Positions 8,449-17,957 of a stretch of DNA of 60,801 nucleotides are shown here, piece by piece. Within the stretch, counting starts at the first letter, position 1. Every line of letters starts with the position of its first letter. The position numbers were made by a program, and so were the translations under genes. This stretch comes from an uncultured Desulfovibrionaceae bacterium (lineage in GTDB: Bacteria > Desulfobacterota > Desulfovibrionia > Desulfovibrionales > Desulfovibrionaceae), in NCBI GenBank assembly GCA_949741925.1, contig CATJOY010000060.1, positions 1-60,801 on the forward strand, in the 5' to 3' direction. The notes under the pieces were generated by a model, which saw only the letters and a list, made by a program, of their open reading frames with translations, ran no database searches and had not been told where the DNA came from.

Positions 8449-8601
8449 TTGGGTACTTTACCCTCTTTTGCCTTGCTGCCGGGTCGATAGCTCCTAATAG
8501 AATACCCTTCATAGGGGAATAAGAGCAGCGCTCCTGTGGGCGTAGTTGAGTCCCGGCATTTCTCATCACAAATGCCTGCCACTGAATCACAGGAGTTTTT
8601 T

Positions 8602-9021
8602 ATGTCTAAAATTTTTTTTCACCCGTCTGATTCACGTCCACAAGGTTCTCCCCTCGGCGCCATAGCCGCCAGGCTCAGTGAGGCGGCGCAAGCGCTCCGG
8701 GATCTATCCGACGCGAGCCCCCCGCCGGCGCAAGAAGCCTCTGAATCTCTAGGAGAAACGCGCTGTTATTACCTCTCTCCGGCAACGCTTAAGCATGAAC
8801 GCGAACTCCTGCGAAAGTATCAGGTTGATGACTTTCAGGGGCTTCTTACAGAAGCGCATACCCTTTTGGCTGGTCTGGTGAAGATCATGCGGAGCACACA
8901 TCCCGAGACGCGCTTGCGCGGGCATGTTGTTGCCAGTCTTGGGGCGTCGCTGGAGCAGGTAGTTGCCTTGCTGGTGAGAATGCGTCATGTTTACGCCAAG
9001 GTGGAGCGTATGCCCTCATAG
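8602..9021 (+). CDS. hypothetical protein
   Basis: I do not recognise this 139-residue protein. The start at 8602 is chosen because AGGAG sits six bases before it; an in-frame upstream start at 8536 has no ribosome site. The first 50 residues are Pro/Ser/Ala-rich. Residues about 60-139 look helical, beginning with SPATLKHERELLRKYQVDD and continuing with HTLLAGLVKIMR and LEQVVALLVRMRHVYAKV. No signal peptide or membrane segment is seen. A strong terminator follows at 9059, so it is probably a single-gene transcript. Confidence 0.65.
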   Translation: MSKIFFHPSDSRPQGSPLGAIAARLSEAAQALRDLSDASPPPAQEASESLGETRCYYLSPATLKHERELLRKYQVDDFQGLLTEAHTLLAGLVKIMRSTHPETRLRGHVVASLGASLEQVVALLVRMRHVYAKVERMPS

Positions 9022-9058
9022 GGGAGGCGTTCAGTTTTTTCGTCCGCGCAAACAATCA

Positions 9059-9092
9059 TGCCCTTGGCATACCCCGCTGCCAAGGGCATTTT
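9059..9092 (+). terminator. rho-independent terminator
   Basis: TGCCCTTGGC (9059-9068) and GCCAAGGGCA (9079-9088) form a perfect 10-bp stem with a 10-base loop, followed by TTTT. It ends the transcript of the hypothetical gene at 8602-9021. Confidence 0.8.
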
Positions 9093-9148
9093 GCTTCCCC
9101 GGGGCCGGCAGCGTCGCTCGAAAAAGCCGGAGGCGTATGCCGATGCCC

Positions 9149-9189
9149 TTTGCCCTTTTTCACCTGGCGAGAAAGACGGAAAAAAGCGG
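9149..9189 (-). repeat. copy C of the dispersed intergenic repeat
   Basis: On the minus strand the sequence CCGCTTTTTTCCGTCTTTCT is followed by CGCCAGGTGAAAAAGGGC. It matches the core of copies A, B and D with a few changes. It lies just downstream of the DUF748 gene stop and could also serve as its terminator hairpin. Confidence 0.45.
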
Positions 9190-9224
9190 TTTCTTCGCAG
9201 GGGAAATCGTTGGCGAAACAGCCC

Positions 9225-12200
9225 CTAGCGGATACTGAATTCAACCTTGGCGTTAATCGCGCTTCTGCTCTCCGGTCGGCTGATGAAGCGGTGAGGGCCG
9301 AGATAGAGGCGTTTTTCCAGGGAAGGCTGGGCGGCGATCAGCGCTTTGCGCACGTTTTCCGCCCGGCTCCGGGCGAGAGCGGTGAATTCCTTCCCGGGAA
9401 TTTTTGCCTGTTCATGAATGCGCCGGAGCATTTCTTGGGTCGAGAGATCCCGCCTGCCCCCGGAATAGGGCTGAGCAATGTAATAACGGGTCAGCAGCGC
9501 CTTGTATTCGGCGGCATTGATCATGGGCCCCACCGGAATCTGTTCGGGCCGGAGCCCGGTCCGGTCCGCTTGGGGCAGGGAAGCATATTTGATCTGTTGC
9601 AGGGCTCGCAGAATGTGAAGATCAACCAGCGCTGTTTTTTCGCGAACGTCGCTGCAACCGATGATGGTCACCTTCAGAGAGGGACGGCTCTTCAAAATGC
9701 CGGCTACTGAAGCGATATCCGCCAGAGATTTCCGGGCTATCCGGCTTGATCCGGGCGTGAAGCTGATCACATCAAGGTCGGGTGTGCCGCCGCCGCTGAA
9801 AAGATCCACCGTGCCGCTCACCAGGCCGCCCAGAAGACTGAAGGGCGAGGTTACGGCTTTGAGCGCCAGGTTGCCGAAGACCTTTCCCGCTATATTATCA
9901 AGGCGGAACTGCGGGTCATCCAGGCGGCCGCTGACCGGGATGGTCAGATTGATGTCGCCGTTCAGATCGCTGATCAGGCTGGCGGCCGTTTGCAGCGGCA
10001 CATCTGGCGCGCCGGGGAAATTGAGCTTATCGCCGATCGTAAGATCTGTGATCGTGATCTTGTTGCGCATGGTCAGTTGGAGGCCGTTGATCTGGGTATC
10101 CATATCCGCGTTCAGCGTGCCCCGGAGCAGAGGATGGGCCGCAAAGCGTTCCGCATAGGGCGAGAAATCCCGCAGATCCAAGCCCTCAACCAGAATGCGC
10201 ATGTCGGCTACGGGGCTGGCTATGAGGGGGTTGGCTGTTCCCCGGGCTCGGATCGGGGCGTTGCCGAGCCGCGCTGACGCTGTAAAGGGAGCGGTTCGGC
10301 CGGGAAGGGCTTCCAGCGCCTCCATATGCGCGTCGATCTCCGCCAGGCTGAAAAAGAGCGGCTTGGCAAAACGTTCATCGCGGAAAAGAATGCGGCCGCC
10401 GGAGAGGCTGAATTCGCCGAGGTTCAGGGAAGCAAAGCCGCCGATGGGACCGTTGGCGGCTCCGGCCGCGGGGGAAGCAGCCCGGCCGGGTTGCTTTCGG
10501 CCGGCCACCGGCGGATCAAAGGCCCCTTGCAGAGAGTTTTTACCCTCTTTATCGAAACTGATCGTCAGATTGGGCCGAAGCAGTTCCAGGGCGGCAAGAG
10601 CAAGATCGCCGGAACTGCCGCTGCGGCTCCGGTAACGAATATTCTTGAGGTTCAAAGCGCCGCAGCCCATGGCCGGGCGTTGGTTTCGGCTGAGGGCCAG
10701 ATGCTCCAGACCGAGGGTTCCGGCTAGGGTCAGGCTGTTTCCGGCGGCGGCGTACGTTCCCTCCAGCGTTCCCGAGAGGATGCCCTGGGAGAGGCTCAGG
10801 CTGGTGATAGTGGCCAAATAGGGCGCTGTGGGCGTCAGGGGAACATTGCTCAGGCTGAGGTTGTACTTGAGGCGCAAGGGGGCAAATGTGCCTCCGCCCT
10901 TGAAGGTGATCCGGCCCTTGCCGGAATCGTTCTCCTGTTTGCGGTTTTCTCCGGCGTGCCTGCCTGAGAATTCTCCGGAAACATCGCCGGACCAGGAAGT
11001 TCCGGGCCGACCGAGCAGGTTGCGGAGCGTCAGATGCAGCCCGGTGAGATCCAGGCGCGGAGCCCCGGGCACAGCGGTATCTGTAAAATGGAGGGCGCTG
11101 TCTTTGGCGGTCAGCAGGGGGAGGTTTACAGTCCAGGCCGGGCCGGAGGCTTTGCCGCCCCGGGAAGCAGATGGAGAAGCGGGCAGCTCAAGGCTCCCGT
11201 TTTTTAAGCGAGTCAGGCTCAGATCTGCCCCTTCCAGATGTATTCGGCCTAGGGTCAACTGGCGGGAGGCCGTTTCCAACTGTATGTCGCCGGCGGTTAC
11301 CCGGGCGGCTTTGGCCCAGGGCGTCTTGGAGATGGCTCCATCCCGCAGGACACGATGGAGCAGGGGGGAGGCCAGCGAGAGTTCCCCCTTATCAAAGCGC
11401 AGGCTGAGCCCATCGTGTTCCTGCAGGCGCATGGCGCCCTTGATGGAAAGTTTGCCGCCCTTGAGCGCCAGCCCCGTATCTTCGGCGAAATACACGGAGA
11501 GCGGCGCGAGATCCAGGCCCGGCAGATCAACCGCGGCTTCCAGTGTCGGGGGGGAAACCGAGGCGCTCCCGGCCAGGCTGATCCGCTCCTTCCCCTTGCC
11601 CAAGGCAGCGTTAAAGTCCGCTTTGCCCTGACCGGTGGAGAAATTGGCCAGGCTGATGGTGATGCCGGGGATGGTCCGGGTGTACCCGCCGGGAACCGCC
11701 AGATCGTTCCAGAGCAAGGTGCCGCCGGTGATATCCAGATGGTGCAGCCTGAGAGAGGGCTGGCTGAGGCTGCCGGGCCTTTCCTCGGAAACCGCCGCGT
11801 TGGAGGCTGCTCCGGGGGGCGTTGTCCGCCCGGTTGTTTGATCCGAAACCGGCGGCCCGGCCCGATTTACGGGCTTGGGGCTGAGCAGATCCAGGGCGTT
11901 TAGGGAGCCGTTAGGGCCCCGCTTGAGGGCCAGATAGGGGGTTTCCAGGGAAAGGCGGGTGATGGCTGCGGTCGGCGGGCCGAAGAGCATTTTTTCCAGT
12001 TCAACAAAGGCCTTGGCAGCGCTGAAAAAGGTTGTGCCGTCGGGCTCCGTTATTTCCAGATCCGCCAGGTTGAGGCTTCCGGTCATGGAGAGCAGGGGCA
12101 GGCCGTCTTTGTTGATTTCAAAATTTAAGGTCAAAGCGCTTGAGAGATTTCCCCGGCGTATGGAGAGCCGGGTGTACTTGGAGAGGTAGGAACGGAAATC

Positions 12201-12920
12201 ATCAAGATTCAGGGGCGAGGTTTCCAGACTGAATCGGGTGCGCATGGCCTCGGAAAAGAGCTGGCTGGACCCCGTAAAGGCAAAGCGGCGGCCGTTGAGG
12301 AAGCCGCTCAGCCGCGGTGTTACCGGCAGTTCCCGATCCACTGCGCGGGTGGAGAGGAACGGTACGGCTGCCTGGATCTCCGTAACCTGGTGCACCGCTC
12401 CGTGGACAAGGTTATGGAAGGTCACGGTGGAATGCTGCATGGCGATGCCGCTGATGGTGAAAGGGAACAGCGCTTTATTTTCGGTTTGCCCGGCAGGCGT
12501 TGCCGCTGTTTTCCAAGGAAAGAGCCCCGGGGAGAACAGCCCGTCGCCGAAAAGGTACAGATCCACATCAAGGCCTGAGAGACGGAGAGAGCCGATGCCC
12601 GGGGTCAGGGTCAGGAGTTTGGTGAAATCCGGGGCCAGCTCAAGGCTGGCCACACTCAGGAAGGAGCCAAGGGAGGCTTGGCCTGCTTCGGCCGCCCGGT
12701 CGGGGGCTTCCGGATAATCAACAGTGATGTTGTAGGCGCGCAGGGTGAGCGTAAAAGGATTAAAGGAAAGCTTGCCTATCCGGCAGGGGCTCTGGGTGAG
12801 CTGCGCCAGTTCCCGTTCGGCTGTCGGCCGCAAGATCAGGGGGAGCGCCAGGCCCGCCACGAGGGCGTAAAGCAACAACAGCGCTGAAAGCCAAGCTAGG
12901 CAGCGTTTACATCGTGGCAT
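9225..12920 (-). CDS. AsmA-like DUF748 domain protein, large
   Basis: This protein of about 1231 residues belongs to the DUF748/AsmA-like group of envelope proteins with long repetitive beta structure, thought to bridge inner and outer membranes for lipid transport or envelope upkeep. One membrane helix sits near residues 7-27 (LAWLSALLLLYALVAGLALP). Then comes the family start of about 70 residues containing LSFNPFTLTLRAYNITV, then long weakly repetitive beta segments. The C-terminal third carries NGDINLTIPVSGRLDDPQF and an OmpA-like tail (SFTPGSSRIARKSLADIASV) that typically ends DUF748 proteins. I take the ATG at 12920; the TTG at 12992 adds 24 residues with no typical signal. A role for this gene alone cannot be stated. 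Confidence 0.82.
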   Translation of the reverse strand: MPRCKRCLAWLSALLLLYALVAGLALPLILRPTAERELAQLTQSPCRIGKLSFNPFTLTLRAYNITVDYPEAPDRAAEAGQASLGSFLSVASLELAPDFTKLLTLTPGIGSLRLSGLDVDLYLFGDGLFSPGLFPWKTAATPAGQTENKALFPFTISGIAMQHSTVTFHNLVHGAVHQVTEIQAAVPFLSTRAVDRELPVTPRLSGFLNGRRFAFTGSSQLFSEAMRTRFSLETSPLNLDDFRSYLSKYTRLSIRRGNLSSALTLNFEINKDGLPLLSMTGSLNLADLEITEPDGTTFFSAAKAFVELEKMLFGPPTAAITRLSLETPYLALKRGPNGSLNALDLLSPKPVNRAGPPVSDQTTGRTTPPGAASNAAVSEERPGSLSQPSLRLHHLDITGGTLLWNDLAVPGGYTRTIPGITISLANFSTGQGKADFNAALGKGKERISLAGSASVSPPTLEAAVDLPGLDLAPLSVYFAEDTGLALKGGKLSIKGAMRLQEHDGLSLRFDKGELSLASPLLHRVLRDGAISKTPWAKAARVTAGDIQLETASRQLTLGRIHLEGADLSLTRLKNGSLELPASPSASRGGKASGPAWTVNLPLLTAKDSALHFTDTAVPGAPRLDLTGLHLTLRNLLGRPGTSWSGDVSGEFSGRHAGENRKQENDSGKGRITFKGGGTFAPLRLKYNLSLSNVPLTPTAPYLATITSLSLSQGILSGTLEGTYAAAGNSLTLAGTLGLEHLALSRNQRPAMGCGALNLKNIRYRSRSGSSGDLALAALELLRPNLTISFDKEGKNSLQGAFDPPVAGRKQPGRAASPAAGAANGPIGGFASLNLGEFSLSGGRILFRDERFAKPLFFSLAEIDAHMEALEALPGRTAPFTASARLGNAPIRARGTANPLIASPVADMRILVEGLDLRDFSPYAERFAAHPLLRGTLNADMDTQINGLQLTMRNKITITDLTIGDKLNFPGAPDVPLQTAASLISDLNGDINLTIPVSGRLDDPQFRLDNIAGKVFGNLALKAVTSPFSLLGGLVSGTVDLFSGGGTPDLDVISFTPGSSRIARKSLADIASVAGILKSRPSLKVTIIGCSDVREKTALVDLHILRALQQIKYASLPQADRTGLRPEQIPVGPMINAAEYKALLTRYYIAQPYSGGRRDLSTQEMLRRIHEQAKIPGKEFTALARSRAENVRKALIAAQPSLEKRLYLGPHRFISRPESRSAINAKVEFSIR

Positions 12921-13216
12921 GGGGATTCCGGCCGGTTCGGAGGAGAATGCCAAGCATGAACCTACGGTACATATTTTTTTCCTGTACCGCAACCACAGTC
13001 AATTGGCGAGGCCCGGAGGCGTCGCTTTTTCAGGCCGCGATGGGGATAGGCTGCGGATAGCCCCCGGCGCTTCCCGGCCTTTCCGTTTGCGGGGATTAGA
13101 GTTTGCAAAAATAAAAGGTCTTGGCTTCCTTAGAGCTTCAGAGCGATGTACCATAGCTGTGCTTTGTCCAAAGGCGGCAGAAGGCGCAGTCTTTTTTCAA
13201 CCTAAGGAGGTTTCCT

Positions 13217-13699
13217 GTGAAACAGATGTTTTCCGCGATGCGGCCCACGGTTTTTTTCTTTATTCTGGCGTTGTGCCTGGCTTTGCCCTTCGGCGCTTCG
13301 GCCGCTCCGGCCAAAACCGGCGCGTCGTTGCCGCAAAGCGAGGCGGCAGGAGCAAACATTAATTTCCCCGTGATCACGATTGCCGATTGGCAAAGAATGA
13401 CGCCGGAAGGCCGGTACGCCTTCCTGGTGGGCTTTACCTCAGCCTTGGAGATGGAACGAGCCTGGCGGGGCAGCCAGGTGTTGCCTCTCGAAGTAAGCCT
13501 GATCAACAGTTGGATTAAGGGCTTGCAGAACAACACCTTCAAGCAGATTTACGACAACGTCAACGCCTATGCCGCCGCGAACCCCGGCCAATCGGAACGG
13601 CCGCTGGTGGAATGGATGTGGTATGAATACGCGCAGCCTCAGGTCAACGAAAAGGTGAGCAAGGCCAAGCTGCGGTATCTCCAGGAACAAAAGAAGTAA
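13217..13699 (+). CDS. exported hypothetical protein
   Basis: This 160-residue protein has a clear signal peptide: a basic start, the hydrophobic run VFFFILALCLALPFG, and the cleavage-like ASA-AP near residue 30. The GTG start is chosen because AAGGAGG lies six bases before it; an ATG three codons later is possible. The mature part is mostly helical with NFPVITIADWQRMTPEGRYAFLVGF and MERAWRG, and it ends basic. I do not recognise the family. It is divergent from the DUF748 gene and is followed 117 bases later by a small lipoprotein gene. Confidence 0.75.
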   Translation: MKQMFSAMRPTVFFFILALCLALPFGASAAPAKTGASLPQSEAAGANINFPVITIADWQRMTPEGRYAFLVGFTSALEMERAWRGSQVLPLEVSLINSWIKGLQNNTFKQIYDNVNAYAAANPGQSERPLVEWMWYEYAQPQVNEKVSKAKLRYLQEQKK

Positions 13700-13816
13700 T
13701 GAACGGCCCGGGATCGCCGGGGGGCGGAACCGTTGGGCCTGGTGTATAGCGCCTTGTTCCGTCCTCTTTTTTATGGAGGCGGTCCCGGCTGAGAAAGAGA
13801 GAAGAAGGAGATTTGT

Positions 13817-14044
13817 ATGCGTAAGCTTTTGATAACAGGATGTATTCTCGCCCTGGCCCTAGCGCCGATCGGCTGTACCAACATGAGTAAAACCCAGCAG
13901 GGCGCACTTTCGGGCAGCGCGTTAGGCGCCGGAGCGGGGCTCGGCATTACGGCCCTCACCGGAGGCGCTCTTGGCGTGGGCGCGGCCATTGGCGGCGCTC
14001 TCGGCGGTATAGCCGGCGGCATTTACGGGAACAACCAGGAATAG
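13817..14044 (+). CDS. small glycine-zipper lipoprotein
   Basis: This 75-residue protein starts with a lipoprotein signal whose lipobox is LAPIGC. The mature part has the glycine-zipper pattern (GALSGSALGAGAGLGITALT followed by repeated GGALG and GAAIGGALGGIAGG), seen in OsmB/SlyB/YMGG-like envelope lipoproteins. Such segments insert into or pack on membranes. GAAGGAG precedes the ATG. It may be stress-linked as in OsmB, but the promoter gives no clue. Confidence 0.82.
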   Translation: MRKLLITGCILALALAPIGCTNMSKTQQGALSGSALGAGAGLGITALTGGALGVGAAIGGALGGIAGGIYGNNQE

Positions 14045-14280
14045 TTCTTCCGGCATCCTCATTGCCGGATACAGCAAAACAGCGCGCGCGGGATGCCCGG
14101 GCGCGCTGTTGGCGTAAGAACCTTGCCGCCAGCTTCATGCGCGGTGGGGGAACGGCCCCTTGGAGAGAGGCTGTTTTTCGCTCGCCTGCTGTTGCTGAGC
14201 CGTCTTTTTCTCCGGGCAGGGGCAGCGTGGAGAACCGGGCCAAGGCTTCAAGCAATAACGCAAGGAACAGGATCAAGCAA

Positions 14281-14314
14281 CAGGGCCAAACAATGGGGCC
14301 CTGCCCGGTTTTTT
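14281..14314 (+). terminator. possible rho-independent terminator, rightward
   Basis: CAGGGCC (14281-14287) pairs with GGCCCTG (14297-14303), and a run of six T follows five bases later. It faces the direction of the glycine-zipper gene but is about 240 bases beyond it. Confidence 0.4.
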
Positions 14315-14388
14315 CGGCTTCTTGGCGAGAGAAATCATGGAGCCTTCTCGCGGATGCAAGGGGGGGCGCCAGCCTTTGAGGCGGCCTG

Positions 14389-14446
14389 AGCGGAAAAAGA
14401 TCGCGGGATTTCCGGAGCCCGGCGGAATCCGGCTCCGGAAATCCCG
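14389..14446 (-). terminator. terminator of the AspT-type transporter gene
   Basis: A perfect 16-bp stem (14404-14419 with 14431-14446, loop 11) is followed on the minus strand by a CTTTTTCC tract. It lies 60 bases after the transporter stop. Confidence 0.7.
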
Positions 14447-14506
14447 AAGAGAAATGCTTCGGGCGGCACGGGATGCCGCCCTTTGGAAGAACCGAGATAC
14501 GCCGTT

Positions 14507-16201
14507 TCAGCTCAGAATCAGGATCAGCGCCAGCCCCCACATGGTCAGCAGGGTGTTGCCCACGGCGTAGGTTACGGTATAACCAAGGCCGGGCACGGTG
14601 CTTTTGGCCTGCTCGTTGATCATGCCGAGAGCGGCGGTGGTGGTTCTGGCCCCGGCGCAGCAGCCGAAAAGGAGAGCCGGGTGGAAGCGGAAGACGTATT
14701 TTCCGAGCAACGCGCCTAAGACTAGGGGCAGGGTGGTGGCAAAGATGCCCCAGAGGAACAAGCTGATGCCCAGTTCCTTAAGCCCGGCCACGAAATCCGG
14801 CCCGGCCGTGATGCCGATCACGGCGATAAAGACGTTCAGGCCCACTGAGTTCATGAACCAGACCGTGGGTTCAGGTATATAGCCCAAGGTCGGGTGAATT
14901 GAACGCAGCCAGCCGAAAATCAGCCCGGCAATAAGCGCTCCACCGGCGGTGGAGAGGGTGATGGGCACGCCTCCTACCTTGATAACGGCTGCCCCGATAA
15001 GAGCGCCGATCACGATGGCCCCGGCTATAAAGGCCACGTCCGCGGTGGTGGAATGCACGTCTAACACGCCAAGTTCTTTGGCTGCCCGTTTGACATCCTT
15101 ATCAAGCCCGAACAGGGTGACCACGTCGCCCCGATGCAGGGTTACTTTGCCCATAACCGGTATTTCCGTGCCCGCCAGCCCCCGTTTGATGCGGCGGATG
15201 AACACCCCGTGGGCATCGGCCAGTTCCGCCAATTGTTCCAGGGTTTTGCCGTTGACCTGTTTGTTGGTCACATACACATCCTGACCGGTTACCGGCTGGT
15301 TGATCAGTTCCTTATCCGTCACTTCTTCATAGCAGCTTTTATCATCAAAGTAGGTGACAACGGCCGCATGGTCGCCGCCGATGGCGATGATATCGCCCAG
15401 TTGCAACACAACGGAAGAAGAGGCTTCCATAAGCGCCCCGTTGCGCCGCAGGCCCTCCACAAAAACTTTGTGTCCGGGAAACTGGCGTTCAAATTCTCCG
15501 ATGCTCTTATTGAGGGCACAGTTGCCGTTGCCAAGCTTGTAGGCTCTCAGCTCATACTCATGCCAGGCAATGCCTGTGGTTGAGGATTCGGTGCTCATGC
15601 CATAGTGCTGCTCGTAATCCCGGCAGGCTTCTTCCAGGTTGATTCCCATCAGACGCGGCAAAATCTGAGCCAGCAGGATGGCCGAGCCGATGGTGCCGAA
15701 GATATAAGTTACGGCGTAGGCCACGGACATGTTGGAAAGCAACCGGCCGCTCTGCTCAACGGGCAGGCCGAGCCTGTTGATGGCGTCCGTGGAAAGCCCC
15801 ATGGCCGCGGAGATGGTTTGGGAACCGGAAAAGAGACCCGCGGCCGAACCGAGGTCGTAGCCCGCTGCCTTAACGGCTATGATCGGGAAAACCAGGCAGA
15901 AGATACACTGTATAACGGCAAAACCGGCTTGGGGCAGGCCATCCTTGGCAATGCCCCGAACAAACTGGGGTCCGATGCCGTAGCCTACGGCAAAAAGGAA
16001 GATCAGAAAGAAAAAGCTTTTCATCGGCCCGGTTATGGTGATGCCAAGCTGGCCTACGATAATGCCTACCAGCAGGGTGGAGGTGACCGCTCCCAGGCTG
16101 AAGCCCTTGAAGGTTTTGCCGCCTACCCAGTATCCCACGGCCAGAGAGAGGAATACGGCGAGTTCCGGATACGTTCGTAAGGTTGTGGTAATCCATTCCA
16201 T
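14507..16201 (-). CDS. AspT/YidE/YbjL-type transporter with RCK-C domains
   Basis: This 564-residue membrane protein belongs to the aspartate:alanine exchanger family. Each half has about five helices: an N-terminal block with FFFLIFLFAVGYGIGPQF and a C-terminal block with VGLNVFIAVIGITAGPDFV, the duplicated family signature. Between them two TrkA-C-like cytosolic domains are visible (residues about 200-370), each with a VLQLGDIIAIGG or LHRGDVVTLFG strand. The ATG at 16201 follows GAGGACACC and is preferred over 16249. In lactic bacteria AspT exchanges Asp for Ala to make a proton gradient; here the substrate is uncertain and no decarboxylase is adjacent. It appears to be a single-gene unit. 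Confidence 0.85.
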   Translation of the reverse strand: MEWITTTLRTYPELAVFLSLAVGYWVGGKTFKGFSLGAVTSTLLVGIIVGQLGITITGPMKSFFFLIFLFAVGYGIGPQFVRGIAKDGLPQAGFAVIQCIFCLVFPIIAVKAAGYDLGSAAGLFSGSQTISAAMGLSTDAINRLGLPVEQSGRLLSNMSVAYAVTYIFGTIGSAILLAQILPRLMGINLEEACRDYEQHYGMSTESSTTGIAWHEYELRAYKLGNGNCALNKSIGEFERQFPGHKVFVEGLRRNGALMEASSSVVLQLGDIIAIGGDHAAVVTYFDDKSCYEEVTDKELINQPVTGQDVYVTNKQVNGKTLEQLAELADAHGVFIRRIKRGLAGTEIPVMGKVTLHRGDVVTLFGLDKDVKRAAKELGVLDVHSTTADVAFIAGAIVIGALIGAAVIKVGGVPITLSTAGGALIAGLIFGWLRSIHPTLGYIPEPTVWFMNSVGLNVFIAVIGITAGPDFVAGLKELGISLFLWGIFATTLPLVLGALLGKYVFRFHPALLFGCCAGARTTTAALGMINEQAKSTVPGLGYTVTYAVGNTLLTMWGLALILILS

Positions 16202-16719
16202 GGTGTCCTCGTATGCGTTGACTGGCGCCGGGTTTCCGGCGTGGGGCAAGCCTTTGCCGAAAAGCCGGGCGTTGAAAGATAGAATAAACGTATCCGCCCG
16301 GCTTGGCCGGAGCCATTAGAAGAGAGAAATTATCACGCTCTAGCGGGCAAAGAGGGGCATGGAAGCTGCTCGGGGCTATACAAAAGAGGAGAGGAGCATG
16401 CCCATCCCCGGCCGTTTGGGGCTGTGTTTCGGGCCGCTGCTGCCAAGCATCCTTTCTCCCCTTTTTCCCCGGGCGGGGCAGAAAAAAAACCGGGCTTGGC
16501 GTAGAGTGAAGACGCCTTTGCCCGGTTTTTTATCGTTGTCAGGGGAAACTATGTGCTGTTTCGCGGACGAAATGCAGGGAAAAACAGCCCTTGGCCTTTA
16601 TCCGACGAGGCACGGGAACGGCCTTCCTGTGCCCCGCTTTTTCTCCCGCGGTATGGCTCCCGCTAAAGCCCGGGCGTTCTCGCCCGGCGGAAGCATATAG
16701 AATACCCTATTTCGGGATA
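16202..16719. other. intergenic region upstream of the AspT-type gene
   Basis: The 518 bases hold the terminator at 16483-16531 and the leader of the transporter gene. Short open frames on the plus strand have no ribosome site and look like chance. Confidence 0.5.
16483..16531. terminator. bidirectional terminator
   Basis: The stem is CCGGGC-TT-GGCGT pairing with ACGCC-TTT-GCCCGG, flanked by an A-run on the left and a T-run on the right. On the minus strand it ends the outer-membrane barrel gene (stop at 16720) before the next minus-strand gene begins. Confidence 0.75.
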
Positions 16720-17517
16720 CTAGTAGAATTCCCAGCGCAAGCCCACGGAAATCTGGTGGTCATAGAGGCTCGAGGTTTTGGTATTGGCATGCAGGCCGCG
16801 GAAATTGCCGCTGCCGTTGTATGTCTTGCTTTTGAAGGTGCCGAGAGAGACAAAGCGATATCCCGCGTCCAGGAAGAGATCATCCGCCAGTTCGACGCCG
16901 ACGCCCGCGCCCACGTTCCAGGCCAAGTTGGTGCGGGTTGAGTGGCCGGTGCTGCCTGAGCCGCTGTCGATCACGGAGATAACGTCGCCTTGCGTATCAT
17001 AGATGCCTTCGGCAGTGGCAAAATCAAAGGAGCTTTTGCCGTTCAGGAAGGCCATGCCAAGGCCCGCCGTGATATACGGGCTGAACCGAGTTTCGGTGGG
17101 AATATCGAAATAGACGTTGAACATTAAGGTTTGGGCGTCAACCTTTTGCTTGCCGTTAACCTCGCCGGCAATAAAGGCGCCGGCCCCGTCATCTATCACG
17201 TACTCGCCGCCGGTTTTGGCGCTGCCCCGAGAGGTAACCCCGTACTCAAGTTCTACCCGAAGCGGAACATCCAACGTGGGCTCCAGATCCGCCCCGATTG
17301 CAAAAGCGCCGCCAAAGGTATGGTCGGTCTTTCCCTTACTGTGGCTGATTGATTCCCCCAGGCTGGAGCCCCAACCTTTCATCTTGAGTTTATCAAACTG
17401 CATGGGCGCGTAGATAAACCGAGGCGCGACGTAGATGCCGCTTTCGGAAGCTCCGGCTACAGCCGGAGCCGAGGCCAAACAGGCCACGGCCGAAAGCGCG
17501 GCGATAAATTTTTTCAT
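16720..17517 (-). CDS. outer-membrane beta-barrel protein
   Basis: This 265-residue protein has a standard signal peptide (MKKFIAALSAVACLASAPAVAGA) and the alternating pattern of a small 8- to 10-strand barrel: YVAPRFIYA, GGAFAIGADL, RVELEYGVTS, TLMFNVYFDI, FSPYITAGLGMAF, LAWNVGAGVGVELADDLFLDAGYRFVSLG. It ends ISVGLRWEFY with the C-terminal aromatic needed for BAM insertion. It fits the opacity/OmpA-like porin group. The specific role is unknown. A plausible promoter lies about 90-115 bases upstream and a strong terminator follows, so it is monocistronic. Confidence 0.85.
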   Translation of the reverse strand: MKKFIAALSAVACLASAPAVAGASESGIYVAPRFIYAPMQFDKLKMKGWGSSLGESISHSKGKTDHTFGGAFAIGADLEPTLDVPLRVELEYGVTSRGSAKTGGEYVIDDGAGAFIAGEVNGKQKVDAQTLMFNVYFDIPTETRFSPYITAGLGMAFLNGKSSFDFATAEGIYDTQGDVISVIDSGSGSTGHSTRTNLAWNVGAGVGVELADDLFLDAGYRFVSLGTFKSKTYNGSGNFRGLHANTKTSSLYDHQISVGLRWEFY

Positions 17518-17957
17518 TTCCTTACCCTCCTTATGCTTACCGTTTGCCGGGATGGCCGGAAAGGCCAGCCCGTTTTTTCAATGGCGAAACTGCCTTGGTG
17601 GCCATAGTACGGTAAAAGGGAAAAATAGGTAAAGTAATAACATATATTTATAATACTATACTTCAGCCAGGTTCGTTTTTCTCCGCCGGGCGTCCTTCGG
17701 GCCTCCCTCGAGGCACAACGGCAGAGGTATTTTTTTTCACCCGGATAGAATATAGTATTCAGGCGTTGATACGGAGGGGAGCGAGCGTATTCCCGCCACG
17801 CGAGCGGGGAACGACCTGGCCTTGTTCGCCTCCTGTGTGGCGGATGGCGGGGGGGAGCGGCGCTGTTGCGGGCCGGGAGTGCCGGTTCATGGGGGATGCC
17901 GCTCCGCCGGCGCGGGGGCGTTGCCGGTGGATTTGCCGGCGGCCGAAGGGGGAGGGT
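17518..17957. other. divergent intergenic region
   Basis: These 440 bases lie between the barrel gene and the DUF523 gene. The part at 17620-17670 is strongly AT-rich. A GC-rich open frame from 17766 to 17957 is in frame with DUF523 but is upstream of its best start and has no family resemblance. Confidence 0.45.
17604..17633 (-). promoter_or_regulatory. possible promoter of the barrel gene
   Basis: On the minus strand a TTTACC box (17628-17633) is 18 bases from TACTAT (17604-17609). A very AT-rich tract immediately upstream could act as an UP element. Confidence 0.35.

Larger units (their letters stand above)
8046..8601. other. 556-base region with promoter, hairpin and terminator but no clear gene
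   Basis: An inverted repeat with 10-bp arms (TGCCTATGCT and AGCATAGGCA, 8118-8163) lies near the left end. A sigma-70-like promoter at 8355-8383 faces right and is followed within about 60 bases by a terminator-like hairpin at 8427-8448. Short frames on both strands look like chance. The arrangement suits a small RNA or an attenuated leader for the gene at 8602. Confidence 0.4.
14045..14506. other. intergenic region rich in hairpins
   Basis: No gene is supported in these 462 bases. Hairpins seen are CCGGCA/TGCCGG near 14051-14068, AACAGCGCGC/GCGCGCTGTT at 14078-14110, CAGGGCC/GGCCCTG at 14281-14303 followed by CCCGGTTTTTT, and the long aspT terminator stem at 14404-14446. Confidence 0.5.
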